DNA of 54,950 bases from Bacteroidales bacterium (GTDB taxonomy: Bacteria > Bacteroidota > Bacteroidia > Bacteroidales > UBA12077), in NCBI GenBank assembly GCA_027859205.1, contig JAQIBH010000083.1:1-54950 (forward strand), read 5' to 3'. Shown here piece by piece: positions 15,690-23,699 of this stretch (position 1 is its first letter; each line of letters starts with the position of its first letter). A program made the position numbers and the translations under genes. The notes below the pieces were generated by a model. That model was not told where the DNA came from. It was given only the letters and a program-made list of their open reading frames with translations, and searched no databases.

Positions 15690-15718
15690 ATTTCACAAAT
15701 TGTGAAATAATTATTTCA
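15690..15718. promoter_or_regulatory. Candidate operator: two overlapping palindromes
   Basis: ATTTCACAA-A-TTGTGAAAT (15690-15708) is a perfect 9-bp inverted repeat. It overlaps TGAAATAATTATTTCA (15703-15718), a perfect 16-bp palindrome. They share the half-site TGAAAT and lie 49 bp upstream of the RND adaptor start. A binding site for a metal-responsive or other dimeric repressor is inferred. No regulator gene is in the locus. Confidence 0.45.
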
Positions 15719-15766
15719 TGCATATTCCATATGACAATATTAAAATAAAAATAAAAACATAAAAAC

Positions 15767-17272
15767 ATGAAATATATTATATATGTCCTGGTATTTTCTA
15801 TTGCAACTATGAGTTGTAATACTAAAGTCGCTGACATTCAGGAAGAAGAGCACGGCCATGGTGATGTGAAGCTGTATTTAACTGAATATTCAGATCAATT
15901 TGAGATTTTTGCTGAAGCTGACCCATTTATTGTGGGAGAAACGACAAATATATTGGCACACTTCTCATATTTGTCAGATTTTAAACCATTAACAAAAGGA
16001 AGCATTACCATAAGTTTAATCATAGGAACAAATGGTATTAAACAAATTATTGAGGAACCCGTAAAACCAGGCATCTATCAATTTGCATTACAGCCTAAAG
16101 TAAAAGGAGTTGGGAAACTCATTTTTGATATAAAAAATGATAAAGGCGATCATAAAGTAGTAATAGAAAATATTGTTGTTTATGAGGATGTACATGATGC
16201 AATACGTAAAGCTGAAGAGGAAGTTATCGATAAAATAAATGCCATTAGTTTTACCAAAGAACAATCATGGAAAATTGATTTTGAAACAGTTTTACCATTA
16301 AAAGTTCAGTTTGGTAAAGTAATAAAAACAACCGCTCAGATATTGTCTGATCAAAGCAATGAAAGTCTTGTTACAGCAAAAACTAACGGAGTTGTAAAAT
16401 TTCATAATAATATTCTTAATGGAAATGTTGTTAGGATTGGAGAAACACTTCTAGGTATTTCAGGAAATGGTTTGGCCAATGATAATCTAAATGTACAGTT
16501 TATCGAAGGAAAAAATAATTATAATTTAGCAAAAGCTGATTATGACAGAAAGTTGGCTCTTTCACAAAATAAAATTGTTTCCGAAAAAGAGATGGAAAGT
16601 GCGAAAGCTGAATTTGAAAATGCAAAGGCTGTTTACGATAATCTAAAAAATAACTTTAACTCGAATGGACAAATAGTAGTTTCTCCTCAAAAGGGTGTAA
16701 TCAAACACGTATATGTATCAAATGGCCAATACGTTGAAGCTGGAACTAGCTTATTTTCAGTGGCTAACAATGACAAATTAATTGTTAAAGCAGAAGTTCA
16801 GCAAAAGGATTATCCTTTGTTAAGTTCCATAGTATCTGCCAATATAAAATCATCAACTAACAAGAAAATTTATAGTTTGGACGAGTTGAATGGTAAACTT
16901 TTATCTTTCGGCAAAAACATTGAAGAAGATGAAGGATATTTAATACCTGTGAACTTTCAGATTGAAAACAACAACGAATTTCTTTCTGGAAGTTTTGTTG
17001 AAGTTTTTATTAAAACAAAAACTAATCAAAAAGCTTTGATTGTGTCTAATAATGCTTTAATTGAAGAATATGGAAACTTCTTTTTATTTGTTCAGTTAAC
17101 TCCGGAATTATTCGAAAAGCGAGAAGTTAAAATTGGAGTTTCAGATGGATTAAACACTGAAATCATTATGGGAATAAGTGATTCGGAAAGAATTGTTTCT
17201 AAAGGAGCTATTATAGTAAAATTGGCTGCTGTGTCGAATAGTTTAGATCCACATGCTGGTCATGTTCATTAA
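15767..17272 (+). CDS. RND metal efflux periplasmic adaptor (CusB/CzcB type)
   Basis: 501 residues, a lipoprotein with signal ending IATMSC at Cys17. The mature N-terminus has EEEHGHGD and an extra beta domain of about 110 residues before the adaptor core. The core includes the lipoyl/barrel-sandwich halves (SLVTAKTNGVVKFHNN and VVSPQKGVIKHVYVSNGQYV) flanking a helical hairpin (about 250-300) and the membrane-proximal beta domains. It ends DPHAGHVH. It would link the inner-membrane pump to the TolC-like channel and may pass metal through its His-rich ends. The RND pump gene begins 122 bp later, after a small hairpin at 17294-17309. Confidence 0.88.
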   Translation: MKYIIYVLVFSIATMSCNTKVADIQEEEHGHGDVKLYLTEYSDQFEIFAEADPFIVGETTNILAHFSYLSDFKPLTKGSITISLIIGTNGIKQIIEEPVKPGIYQFALQPKVKGVGKLIFDIKNDKGDHKVVIENIVVYEDVHDAIRKAEEEVIDKINAISFTKEQSWKIDFETVLPLKVQFGKVIKTTAQILSDQSNESLVTAKTNGVVKFHNNILNGNVVRIGETLLGISGNGLANDNLNVQFIEGKNNYNLAKADYDRKLALSQNKIVSEKEMESAKAEFENAKAVYDNLKNNFNSNGQIVVSPQKGVIKHVYVSNGQYVEAGTSLFSVANNDKLIVKAEVQQKDYPLLSSIVSANIKSSTNKKIYSLDELNGKLLSFGKNIEEDEGYLIPVNFQIENNNEFLSGSFVEVFIKTKTNQKALIVSNNALIEEYGNFFLFVQLTPELFEKREVKIGVSDGLNTEIIMGISDSERIVSKGAIIVKLAAVSNSLDPHAGHVH

Positions 17273-17394
17273 AGTTTAAAAGTTTCGAGTCTGCCTGTCG
17301 TTAGACAGGTTTAAAGTTTTGAGTTAAATGTTATCATGAGATTATAACTCTACGTTATCTCACTACTCGATACTAATTACTAAATATTAAGATT

Positions 17395-20300
17395 ATGTTA
17401 GATAAAATAATAAAGTTTTCATTAGAAAATAAGTTTCTGGTACTATTAAGCGCAATAGTACTAATGTTCGCAGGGGTTTATACAGCCGGGAAAATGGATG
17501 TCGATGTTTTTCCCGATTTAACTGCACCCACGGTTGTTATTATGACCGATGCTCATGGTATGGCTGCCGAAGAAGTTGAACGAATGGTAACATTCCCGAT
17601 TGAAACAGCAGTTAATGGAGCTACCGATGTCCGCAGAGTTAGATCAAATTCATCGCTTGGATTCTCATTTGTTTGGGTTGAGTTCGACTGGGGAACCGAT
17701 ATATTTAAAGCCCGGCAAATTGTAAGTGAAAAAATGGTGACACTTGCTGGTCAAATACCTTTGAATGTTGGTCAACCGACTTTAGCACCGCAATCATCTG
17801 TAATGGGAGAAATTCTTTTCATAGGATTACAATCCGATTCCACTTCTTTAATGGAATTAAGAACTATCGCTGAATGGAATGTTCAGCCAGTTTTACTTGC
17901 TACAGGAGGAGTCTCTCAGGTTACAATTATTGGTGGTGATTATAAACAATATCGGGTATTAGCTGATCCGCAGAAAATGAAATTTTATGATGTTTCATTG
18001 GAAGAGTTGGCAAAAATTTGTGAAGGAATAAGTGATAACTCTGCGGGTAGTGTTGTTCGTGAATATGGTAATGAATATGTAGTACGCGGAATTGGACGTA
18101 CTTTTAATTTGGAGCAGCTAGGGAACTCATTTATAAAATCAAAAAACAAACGACCAGTTTTAGTAAATGACGTTGCTGAAGTAAAAATTGGAGCTGCGGT
18201 AAAAATGGGATATGCATCGCAGAATGCAAAACCATCTGTAATCATATCTATATCGAAACAGCCAAATACAAATACTTTAAATCTTACCGAAAATATAGAA
18301 AAAAATCTGGATGAGTTAAGAAAAACCTTACCACCAGATGTAGTTTTAGATAGTAAGATTTTCAGACAAGCTGATTTTATTGAAAAATCGGTTTACAATG
18401 TACAAAGGGCTTTACTTGAAGGGTCAGTCTTTGTTATTGTTATTTTGTTTCTGTTTCTAGGAAGCTTTAGAACAACAATAATATCAGTTATAGCAATCCC
18501 TATTTCATTACTGGGAGCAATTATTGTACTTAATTGGTTGGGTTTGAATATTAATACTATGAGCTTAGGAGGAATGGCTATTGCTATTGGCTCGCTCGTT
18601 GACGATGCTATTATCGATGTCGATAATGTTTATAAACGTCTCCGGCAAAATCATAAATTACCCAAAAAGGAAAGAGATTCAGCATTTAATGTTGTATTTG
18701 AAGCATCGAAAGAGATTCGTGCATCAATTTTGAATGCAACACTAATTATTATAGTTGCTTTTATTCCATTATTTTTTCTTTCAGGAATGGAAGGCCGCAT
18801 GTTAAAACCATTGGGAATAGCGTATATAGTTTCATTATTTATGTCACTGATTGTTGCAATGACTTTAACACCATTACTTGCTAAGTTATTACTTTCGAAC
18901 GAAAAATATTTAACTAGAAAAGAGAAGGATAAATGGTTTACAACAACTATTACCAACGCTTATCTTAAATCACTGGAATGGGCATTACGCCACAAGATGA
19001 TGGTGGTTTTCTCGGCAATAGCTTTGTTTGTAGCATCATTAATAGCGCTTTCTACAATGGGAAGAAGTTTTCTGCCTGAGTTCAATGAAGGAGCTTTAAC
19101 TATTTCTGCAATTAGTAAACCAGGGATTTCTTTAGAAGAGAGTAATCATTTAGGGAACTTAATTGAAACAGAATTATTATCAATTCCCGAAGTTAAAAGT
19201 ACAGCACGTAGAACAGGACGAGGTGAGTTGGACGAACATTCACAAACAACAAATAGTGCCGAGATAGATGTAAATTTTGATTTGATGGATCGTGAACGTG
19301 ATGAGTTTCTTGCTGATGTTAGAGCAAAACTAGCTGGTGTACCTGGAATTGCAGCTACTGTTGGTCAACCTTTAGGTCATAGAATTGATCATATGCTTTC
19401 TGGTACTCGTGCAAATATTGCAATTAAGCTTTTCGGAACTGATCTAAACAAAATGTTTGTGGTTGGGAATCAAATCAAGAATACAATAATTGATATTCCG
19501 GGTTTGGTTGATGTTAATGTTGATCAACAAGTTGAAATACCGCAAATTCAAATTCGGGCAAATCGTGAAATGTTGGCTCGTTATGGAATTACAATGAATC
19601 GGTTTAATGAGTTTGTTGAACTTGCATTTGCTGGTGAAAAACTTGCCGATGTTTACGAAGGACAAAGAAAATTTGATTTAATTGTTCGTTTAAATAAAGA
19701 TTATACTGAATCAATAGAAGGAATTAAGAGAGCATTGATAGATACGGAAGATGGTAAAAAAGTTCCATTAGAGCAGGTTGCTGAAATAGTTTCTGTTTCC
19801 GGACCAAGCTCAATAAGTCGAGAAAATGTACAACGAAAATTAGTTATTTCAGCAAATGTTGCTGAGCGAGATTTAAGAAGTGTTGTAAATGATATTCGAC
19901 ATGAAATTGATGAAAATATCGTTTTGCCAGAAAATTATATGATACAATACGGTGGTCAGTTTGAAAGTGAAGCTCGTGCATCACAAACACTGATGTTGAC
20001 ATCTATACTTTCAATTTTCATAATATTCTTACTATTATATCAAGAATTTAAGGATTTGAAATTGGCTGGCATTATTATGGTGAATTTACCACTGGCATTG
20101 ATAGGTGGTGTATTTACTATTTATTTTACTTCCGGAATTGTAAGTATTCCATCTATTATAGGGTTTATCACCTTATTCGGGATTGCCACACGAAATGGCA
20201 TATTGCTTGTTTCGCATTATCAGCATCTCGAGGTGAAAGGCATTAATTTGAAATCTTATATCACTTCTGGTTCGGCCGATCGTTTAAATCCAATTTTAAT

Positions 20301-20490
20301 GACGGCATTAACTGCGGCACTTGCACTTGTTCCGTTAGCATTAAAAGGAAATGCAACAGGAAATGAAATTCAAAGTCCGATGGCTAAAGTTATTTTAGGT
20401 GGTTTATTAACATCAACTCTTTTAAACATTTATGTTATTCCGGTTATTTATTACTTAATTCACAAGAAGGAGGGAAAAGATGAAAAGTAA
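17395..20490 (+). CDS. Heavy-metal efflux RND pump (CusA/CzcA family)
   Basis: 1031 residues, the full family length, with 12 predicted spans and two large periplasmic loops. Recognisable segments are FPDLTAPTVVIMTDAHGMAAEEVERMVTFPIE cut short here to its pattern (metal-pump PN1 region), SLGGMAIAIGSLVDDAIIDVDN in TM4, and GIATRNGILLVSHY in TM11. The TM4 run lines up with CusA-type pumps (AIG.MVDAAI) but has VDDAIID instead, so the metal (Cu/Ag or a divalent ion) is left open. It works as a trimer in the inner membrane driven by protons. It overlaps the next gene by 11 bp, showing translational coupling. Confidence 0.9.
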   Translation: MLDKIIKFSLENKFLVLLSAIVLMFAGVYTAGKMDVDVFPDLTAPTVVIMTDAHGMAAEEVERMVTFPIETAVNGATDVRRVRSNSSLGFSFVWVEFDWGTDIFKARQIVSEKMVTLAGQIPLNVGQPTLAPQSSVMGEILFIGLQSDSTSLMELRTIAEWNVQPVLLATGGVSQVTIIGGDYKQYRVLADPQKMKFYDVSLEELAKICEGISDNSAGSVVREYGNEYVVRGIGRTFNLEQLGNSFIKSKNKRPVLVNDVAEVKIGAAVKMGYASQNAKPSVIISISKQPNTNTLNLTENIEKNLDELRKTLPPDVVLDSKIFRQADFIEKSVYNVQRALLEGSVFVIVILFLFLGSFRTTIISVIAIPISLLGAIIVLNWLGLNINTMSLGGMAIAIGSLVDDAIIDVDNVYKRLRQNHKLPKKERDSAFNVVFEASKEIRASILNATLIIIVAFIPLFFLSGMEGRMLKPLGIAYIVSLFMSLIVAMTLTPLLAKLLLSNEKYLTRKEKDKWFTTTITNAYLKSLEWALRHKMMVVFSAIALFVASLIALSTMGRSFLPEFNEGALTISAISKPGISLEESNHLGNLIETELLSIPEVKSTARRTGRGELDEHSQTTNSAEIDVNFDLMDRERDEFLADVRAKLAGVPGIAATVGQPLGHRIDHMLSGTRANIAIKLFGTDLNKMFVVGNQIKNTIIDIPGLVDVNVDQQVEIPQIQIRANREMLARYGITMNRFNEFVELAFAGEKLADVYEGQRKFDLIVRLNKDYTESIEGIKRALIDTEDGKKVPLEQVAEIVSVSGPSSISRENVQRKLVISANVAERDLRSVVNDIRHEIDENIVLPENYMIQYGGQFESEARASQTLMLTSILSIFIIFLLLYQEFKDLKLAGIIMVNLPLALIGGVFTIYFTSGIVSIPSIIGFITLFGIATRNGILLVSHYQHLEVKGINLKSYITSGSADRLNPILMTALTAALALVPLALKGNATGNEIQSPMAKVILGGLLTSTLLNIYVIPVIYYLIHKKEGKDEK

Positions 20491-21658
20491 AAAAATCTTA
20501 ATGGTTTTATTTTTACTGACGTTTTCAGTTAGTGTGTATTCTCAAACATTTAATGCAATACTAAAAACTATTGAAGAAAATAATAAAGAAATCCAGGCAG
20601 GAAATAAGTTTGTTGAGAGTAAGACTTTAGAGTATAAGCAAGATAAAAAGCTTGCTGGGCCGGAACTTTCTTACGGATATTTCCCAAATAACTCAAGTGT
20701 ACCTGGAACAAAGGAAGTTTTTGAAGTGAGTCAATCATTTCAAATGCCTTGTTTTTACAGAAATCAAGCCGTGTATTCAAATCTGATGATAAATCAAGAA
20801 GAGTTGAGCCATCTGGTTTTAAAACAAAATATTTTAGCTGAGGCAAAAAGTCTTTTGGTAGAATATGTTTATTTAATGAAACAGGTGTTTGTGGCCGATA
20901 AACGATTAAAATTTGCAGAAGATATTTATAACGCATATTTAATTCGTATTGAAGTGGGTGATGCAAATGCTTTAGAAATAAATAAGGCAAAATTACATTT
21001 GCTTCAGGTTCAGAAACAAGAAAAAGAACTTAGAACATCAATAATGGCTGTTAAGGAATCGCTTAAAAATTTAAATGGAGGTAAGGATTTGAATTTAAGT
21101 ATAAATGATTATCCAAATGAAAATATAAGTGAACTGGATACGTTATTGTTTGAAAAATTAACAATAGATCCTGAGTTATTATATAATCAAAAAGTTGTGG
21201 AAGCATCCAAAAAGAATATCAAGCTTACTAAGAATCTGCAATTGCCTAATTTTAGTTTGGGTTATGGCAGCGAAACAGTAGTCGATGAGAAATTTAGAGG
21301 ATTGTTAGTAGGTGTCTCAATTCCTTTGTGGGGAAGCAAAAATGCAATTCAAAAAGCGAAAATAGAATCAGAATATTATAATTTGAATAATGTTTCGATT
21401 ACAGAAACTAAGATTTCAGATACAAAGATTCAGTTTGAGAAGATTCTTTCTTTACAAGAAAATTTGAATAGCTATAATGGAGTTCTTGGATCAGTAAATA
21501 TCGAAGATTTGTTAAATAAATCATTAGAATCAGGTGAAATCTCAATCTTAGAATTCTTTACCGAAATGTTTTATTTTTATGAAATCTACGATGATTATTT
21601 GTTAGTAGAAAAAGAATATCATCAAGCTTTAGCCGATTTGTATAAATTTAGATTATAA
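20480..21658 (+). CDS. TolC-family outer-membrane channel of the metal efflux system
   Basis: 392 residues. Signal peptide ending VSVYSQ, then long amphipathic helices rich in Lys/Glu/Gln with two repeats, as in outer-membrane efflux proteins (LEYKQDKKLAGPELSYGYFP, LEINKAKLHLLQVQKQEKEL, NLQLPNFSLGYGSE, GVSIPLWGSKNAIQKAKIE). It is slightly short for the family (about 420-480). The start overlaps the pump gene, so it is the outer partner of the tripartite exporter. Transcription is closed by the strong hairpin at 21667-21701. Confidence 0.87.
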   Translation: MKSKKILMVLFLLTFSVSVYSQTFNAILKTIEENNKEIQAGNKFVESKTLEYKQDKKLAGPELSYGYFPNNSSVPGTKEVFEVSQSFQMPCFYRNQAVYSNLMINQEELSHLVLKQNILAEAKSLLVEYVYLMKQVFVADKRLKFAEDIYNAYLIRIEVGDANALEINKAKLHLLQVQKQEKELRTSIMAVKESLKNLNGGKDLNLSINDYPNENISELDTLLFEKLTIDPELLYNQKVVEASKKNIKLTKNLQLPNFSLGYGSETVVDEKFRGLLVGVSIPLWGSKNAIQKAKIESEYYNLNNVSITETKISDTKIQFEKILSLQENLNSYNGVLGSVNIEDLLNKSLESGEISILEFFTEMFYFYEIYDDYLLVEKEYHQALADLYKFRL

Positions 21659-21666
21659 AGTTTAAT

Positions 21667-21701
21667 AATGTAGATTCAGGACAATATCCTGAATCTACAT
21701 T
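21667..21701. terminator. Bidirectional terminator
   Basis: AATGTAGATTCAGGA (21667-21681), a 5-nt loop, and the perfect complement TCCTGAATCTACATT (21687-21701) lie between convergent genes, with T-rich flanks on both sides. Confidence 0.85.
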
Positions 21702-21708
21702 TAATAAT

Positions 21709-21900
21709 TTATTCGTCCGTTTTACAAACTCCGGGCCCACATCCACATCCGATCCCCATATCATTTAATTGATTAGAGTTAGAACTGCAGGATCCACCAC
21801 GAAACGCTCCCTTTTTTGTAAATATTAATCTTACTGATAAAGCAAGTACAGCAATCAGAACCAAAACAATTGTTAATATTAGTAATTGAATTATTTGCAT
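21709..21900 (-). CDS. Small Cys-rich single-span membrane protein, NqrM-like layout
   Basis: 63 residues. One membrane helix (about 4-26) is followed by KKGAFRGGSCSSNSNQLNDMGIGCGCG and VCKTDE, giving four cysteines in the cytosolic tail. This plan resembles NqrM (DUF539), which helps insert iron in Na+-NQR maturation, but no nqr or rnf gene is in view. The gene faces the metal efflux operon across a shared terminator. The function could be metal or iron-sulfur handling; the family call is tentative. Confidence 0.6.
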   Translation of the reverse strand: MQIIQLLILTIVLVLIAVLALSVRLIFTKKGAFRGGSCSSNSNQLNDMGIGCGCGPGVCKTDE

Positions 21901-22068
21901 GGTAATCCTTTTATTTAATTAACACTAAGACGTTCGAAAGGTTCAAAGAAATATTGTTTTAGCAATAATGCAAGCAAAAAGTTAGAGTATTGACTTTCAT
22001 CATTATAATCTTTAAATTTGTTTTTATAATTACACTTAATAAGCATTGTTAAACTAAAACAAATTGCC

Positions 22069-22773
22069 ATGAGAAAATTTATTGCTGTTTTTTTAGCTTT
22101 AGTTTTATTTTCATTTTGTAATTACGCGGGCGATGGTAACGCTGTTGTAAATGAAAATATGAGCTTATCAAAATACTCTTTATCCTCATTTAATTATAAA
22201 TCGTTTAATAGTTTAGATACTGAATACGATTTAGCCTTAATGAATCTACAGGTAGATGTAATGGGGTTTTTGATGTTTGGCCCGCAAATTTCTCTGGACT
22301 TTCAGTTTGCTAATATGGTTGCAGTTGGGCCATTTTTCAGATGGAATTATGCCGGTGTTATTTATCAAGGTGTTATTACTGATTGGTTTTACGAAGAAAC
22401 TGTTGTTTCACCTGCAAGTTATGGTATTGGTGTGCAGGCAAAAGTTTTAATCCCTGTTGGTTCCGGTATGCATAGACCTTATGCAGGGATTTCATATGAA
22501 AGATTTCATGGAGAAGAATCATATGATCCTGGTGGAACCGATGGTAAACATATTTGGGAATACAAAGCTAACGTAATTCTTGTGAACCTTGGCTATAGAA
22601 TGATTACACAGTCTAGTTTTAATTTATCCATTGGTTTAAGCCTTGGGATATCAACTGAAACTGAAAATATAGATTACTATGAATTTGGAGATGGCACAGT
22701 AGATCACAATCTTTTATACAATCGTTTTATCGGAATGTTACAAATCGGCCTCGGCTGGCAATTAGGAAAATAA
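22069..22773 (+). CDS. Outer-membrane beta-barrel protein of unknown function
   Basis: 234 residues. Signal peptide (about 20 residues, ending NYAGDGN or nearby), a Ser/Asn-rich linker, then alternating hydrophobic and polar strands (LALMNLQVDVMGFLMFGPQ, SYGIGVQAKVLIPVG, HRPYAGISYERFHG, VNLGYRMI, LSIGLSLGIST) closing with MLQIGLGWQLG, ending in Trp-Gln-Leu-Gly-Lys. This is typical of small 8- to 10-stranded barrels. It is monocistronic, with its own terminator. I do not recognise a specific family. Confidence 0.65.
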   Translation: MRKFIAVFLALVLFSFCNYAGDGNAVVNENMSLSKYSLSSFNYKSFNSLDTEYDLALMNLQVDVMGFLMFGPQISLDFQFANMVAVGPFFRWNYAGVIYQGVITDWFYEETVVSPASYGIGVQAKVLIPVGSGMHRPYAGISYERFHGEESYDPGGTDGKHIWEYKANVILVNLGYRMITQSSFNLSIGLSLGISTETENIDYYEFGDGTVDHNLLYNRFIGMLQIGLGWQLGK

Positions 22774-22794
22774 AATAAATTGCTTTTTGTAGAG

Positions 22795-22820
22795 TCCTGT
22801 TAATTTTAGCAGGATTTTTT
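22795..22820 (+). terminator. Rho-independent terminator after the barrel gene
   Basis: TCCTGT (22795-22800) pairs with GCAGGA (22809-22814, one G-T pair), followed immediately by six T. Confidence 0.7.
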
Positions 22821-22899
22821 GTTTTTGTAAAAAAAAATGGTTTTAGGTATTATTTTTTCAATAAAAATGAATATGAATTTTTCTACACTGAAGTATTAG

Positions 22900-22917
22900 T
22901 AGAATATACATATTCTA
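22900..22917. promoter_or_regulatory. Candidate operator upstream of the formate dehydrogenase genes
   Basis: TAGAATAT-AC-ATATTCTA is a perfect 8-bp inverted repeat, 107 bp before the first gene and 67 bp before the -7 box at 22984. Confidence 0.4.
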
Positions 22918-22983
22918 TGGCCTTATCTAACATCTCATAATCTATATAAATTAAAATCAATCTAATTTATTCTCAGATTATGA

Positions 22984-22991
22984 TATATTTG
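22984..22991 (+). promoter_or_regulatory. -7 box for the formate dehydrogenase genes
   Basis: TATATTTG matches TAnnTTTG and is 32 bp before the ATG at 23024. No TTTG is at the expected -33 distance, so an activator may be needed. Confidence 0.45.
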
Positions 22992-23023
22992 GATACTTAC
23001 TTTATATTTATAAGATACAAAAT

Positions 23024-23491
23024 ATGATTTCTATGGATAATAATTTAGTTGATGTATTTTCTTTGTTTGATGGAAAAGAAGAAGAACTTATTCCGATACT
23101 TCAAAAAGTACAAAATACAGTGGGTTTTTTGTCTAATGACTCAATGGAAGAAATAGCACGATTTGCTCATGTGCCTAAGAGTAAGGTTTATGGTGTTGCC
23201 ACTTTCTACGCTCAATTTCGATTTACTCCCAAAGGAGAGAAACACATTATGTTGTGTCGGGGCACTGCATGTCATGTGAAAGGTGCTCCCAGAATCCAGG
23301 AAGAGATTGAGAATCACTTAGGAATTAAAGAGGGTGAAACCTCTAAAGATTTAAAACATTCTATGGAAAACGTTGCGTGCATTGGAGCATGTAGTTTAGC
23401 TCCCTGTATAATGGTTAATGAAACCGTTGAAGCTAATCTTACGCCTCAGAAAGTAGAAAAATTGTTTTTGTCGAAAGGAAAAAATAAATGA
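23024..23491 (+). CDS. NuoE/HydC-like [2Fe-2S] subunit, formate dehydrogenase module 1
   Basis: 155 residues. The N-terminal helical part carries FLSNDSMEEIARFAHVP and KVYGVATFYAQFRFTPKG. A thioredoxin-like domain holds one [2Fe-2S] through Cys78 and Cys83 (CRGTAC) and Cys119 and Cys123 (CIGAC). This is the NuoE/HydC pattern of CX4C and CX3C. It would take electrons to or from the flavin subunit encoded next. An alternative start is the ATG at 23033. A 208-bp spacer holding a structured repeat separates it from the flavin subunit gene, unlike module 2 where the gap is 9 bp. Confidence 0.88.
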   Translation: MISMDNNLVDVFSLFDGKEEELIPILQKVQNTVGFLSNDSMEEIARFAHVPKSKVYGVATFYAQFRFTPKGEKHIMLCRGTACHVKGAPRIQEEIENHLGIKEGETSKDLKHSMENVACIGACSLAPCIMVNETVEANLTPQKVEKLFLSKGKNK

Positions 23492-23499
23492 TCTTATGT

Positions 23500-23623
23500 A
23501 ACCTTCATGACAATTTAGTTTTGATACAAAACAATTAATATATTCGCTATGTTAAGTTATACACCAGAGAAAATAATCATGAAGGTTCACGAGCAGGCTG
23601 TGTTTGTGGCTTGTGTGAGCGAG
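23500..23623 (+). repeat. Structured dispersed repeat, copy 1
   Basis: AACCTTCATGA (23500-23510) is exactly complementary to TCATGAAGGTT (23577-23587), followed by CACGAGC and, 22 bases later, GAGCGAG. Copy 2 on the other strand at 36573-36658 keeps the same stem with paired base changes and the same CACGAGC and GAGCGAG blocks. A 25-codon frame here (23549-23626) is probably incidental. Confidence 0.6.
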
Positions 23624-23699
23624 TAACTAAAAAAGCTTATTAACTTGAAAGGCATATTAGTAATTAGCACAAAATGAATAATTGAAAAAAAGATAATAG

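Noticed and set aside
23549-23626. A 25-codon open frame between the first NuoE and NuoF genes
   Set aside because: It overlaps the arm of a repeat that recurs at 36573-36658 without an equivalent frame, and has no domain or promoter of its own.
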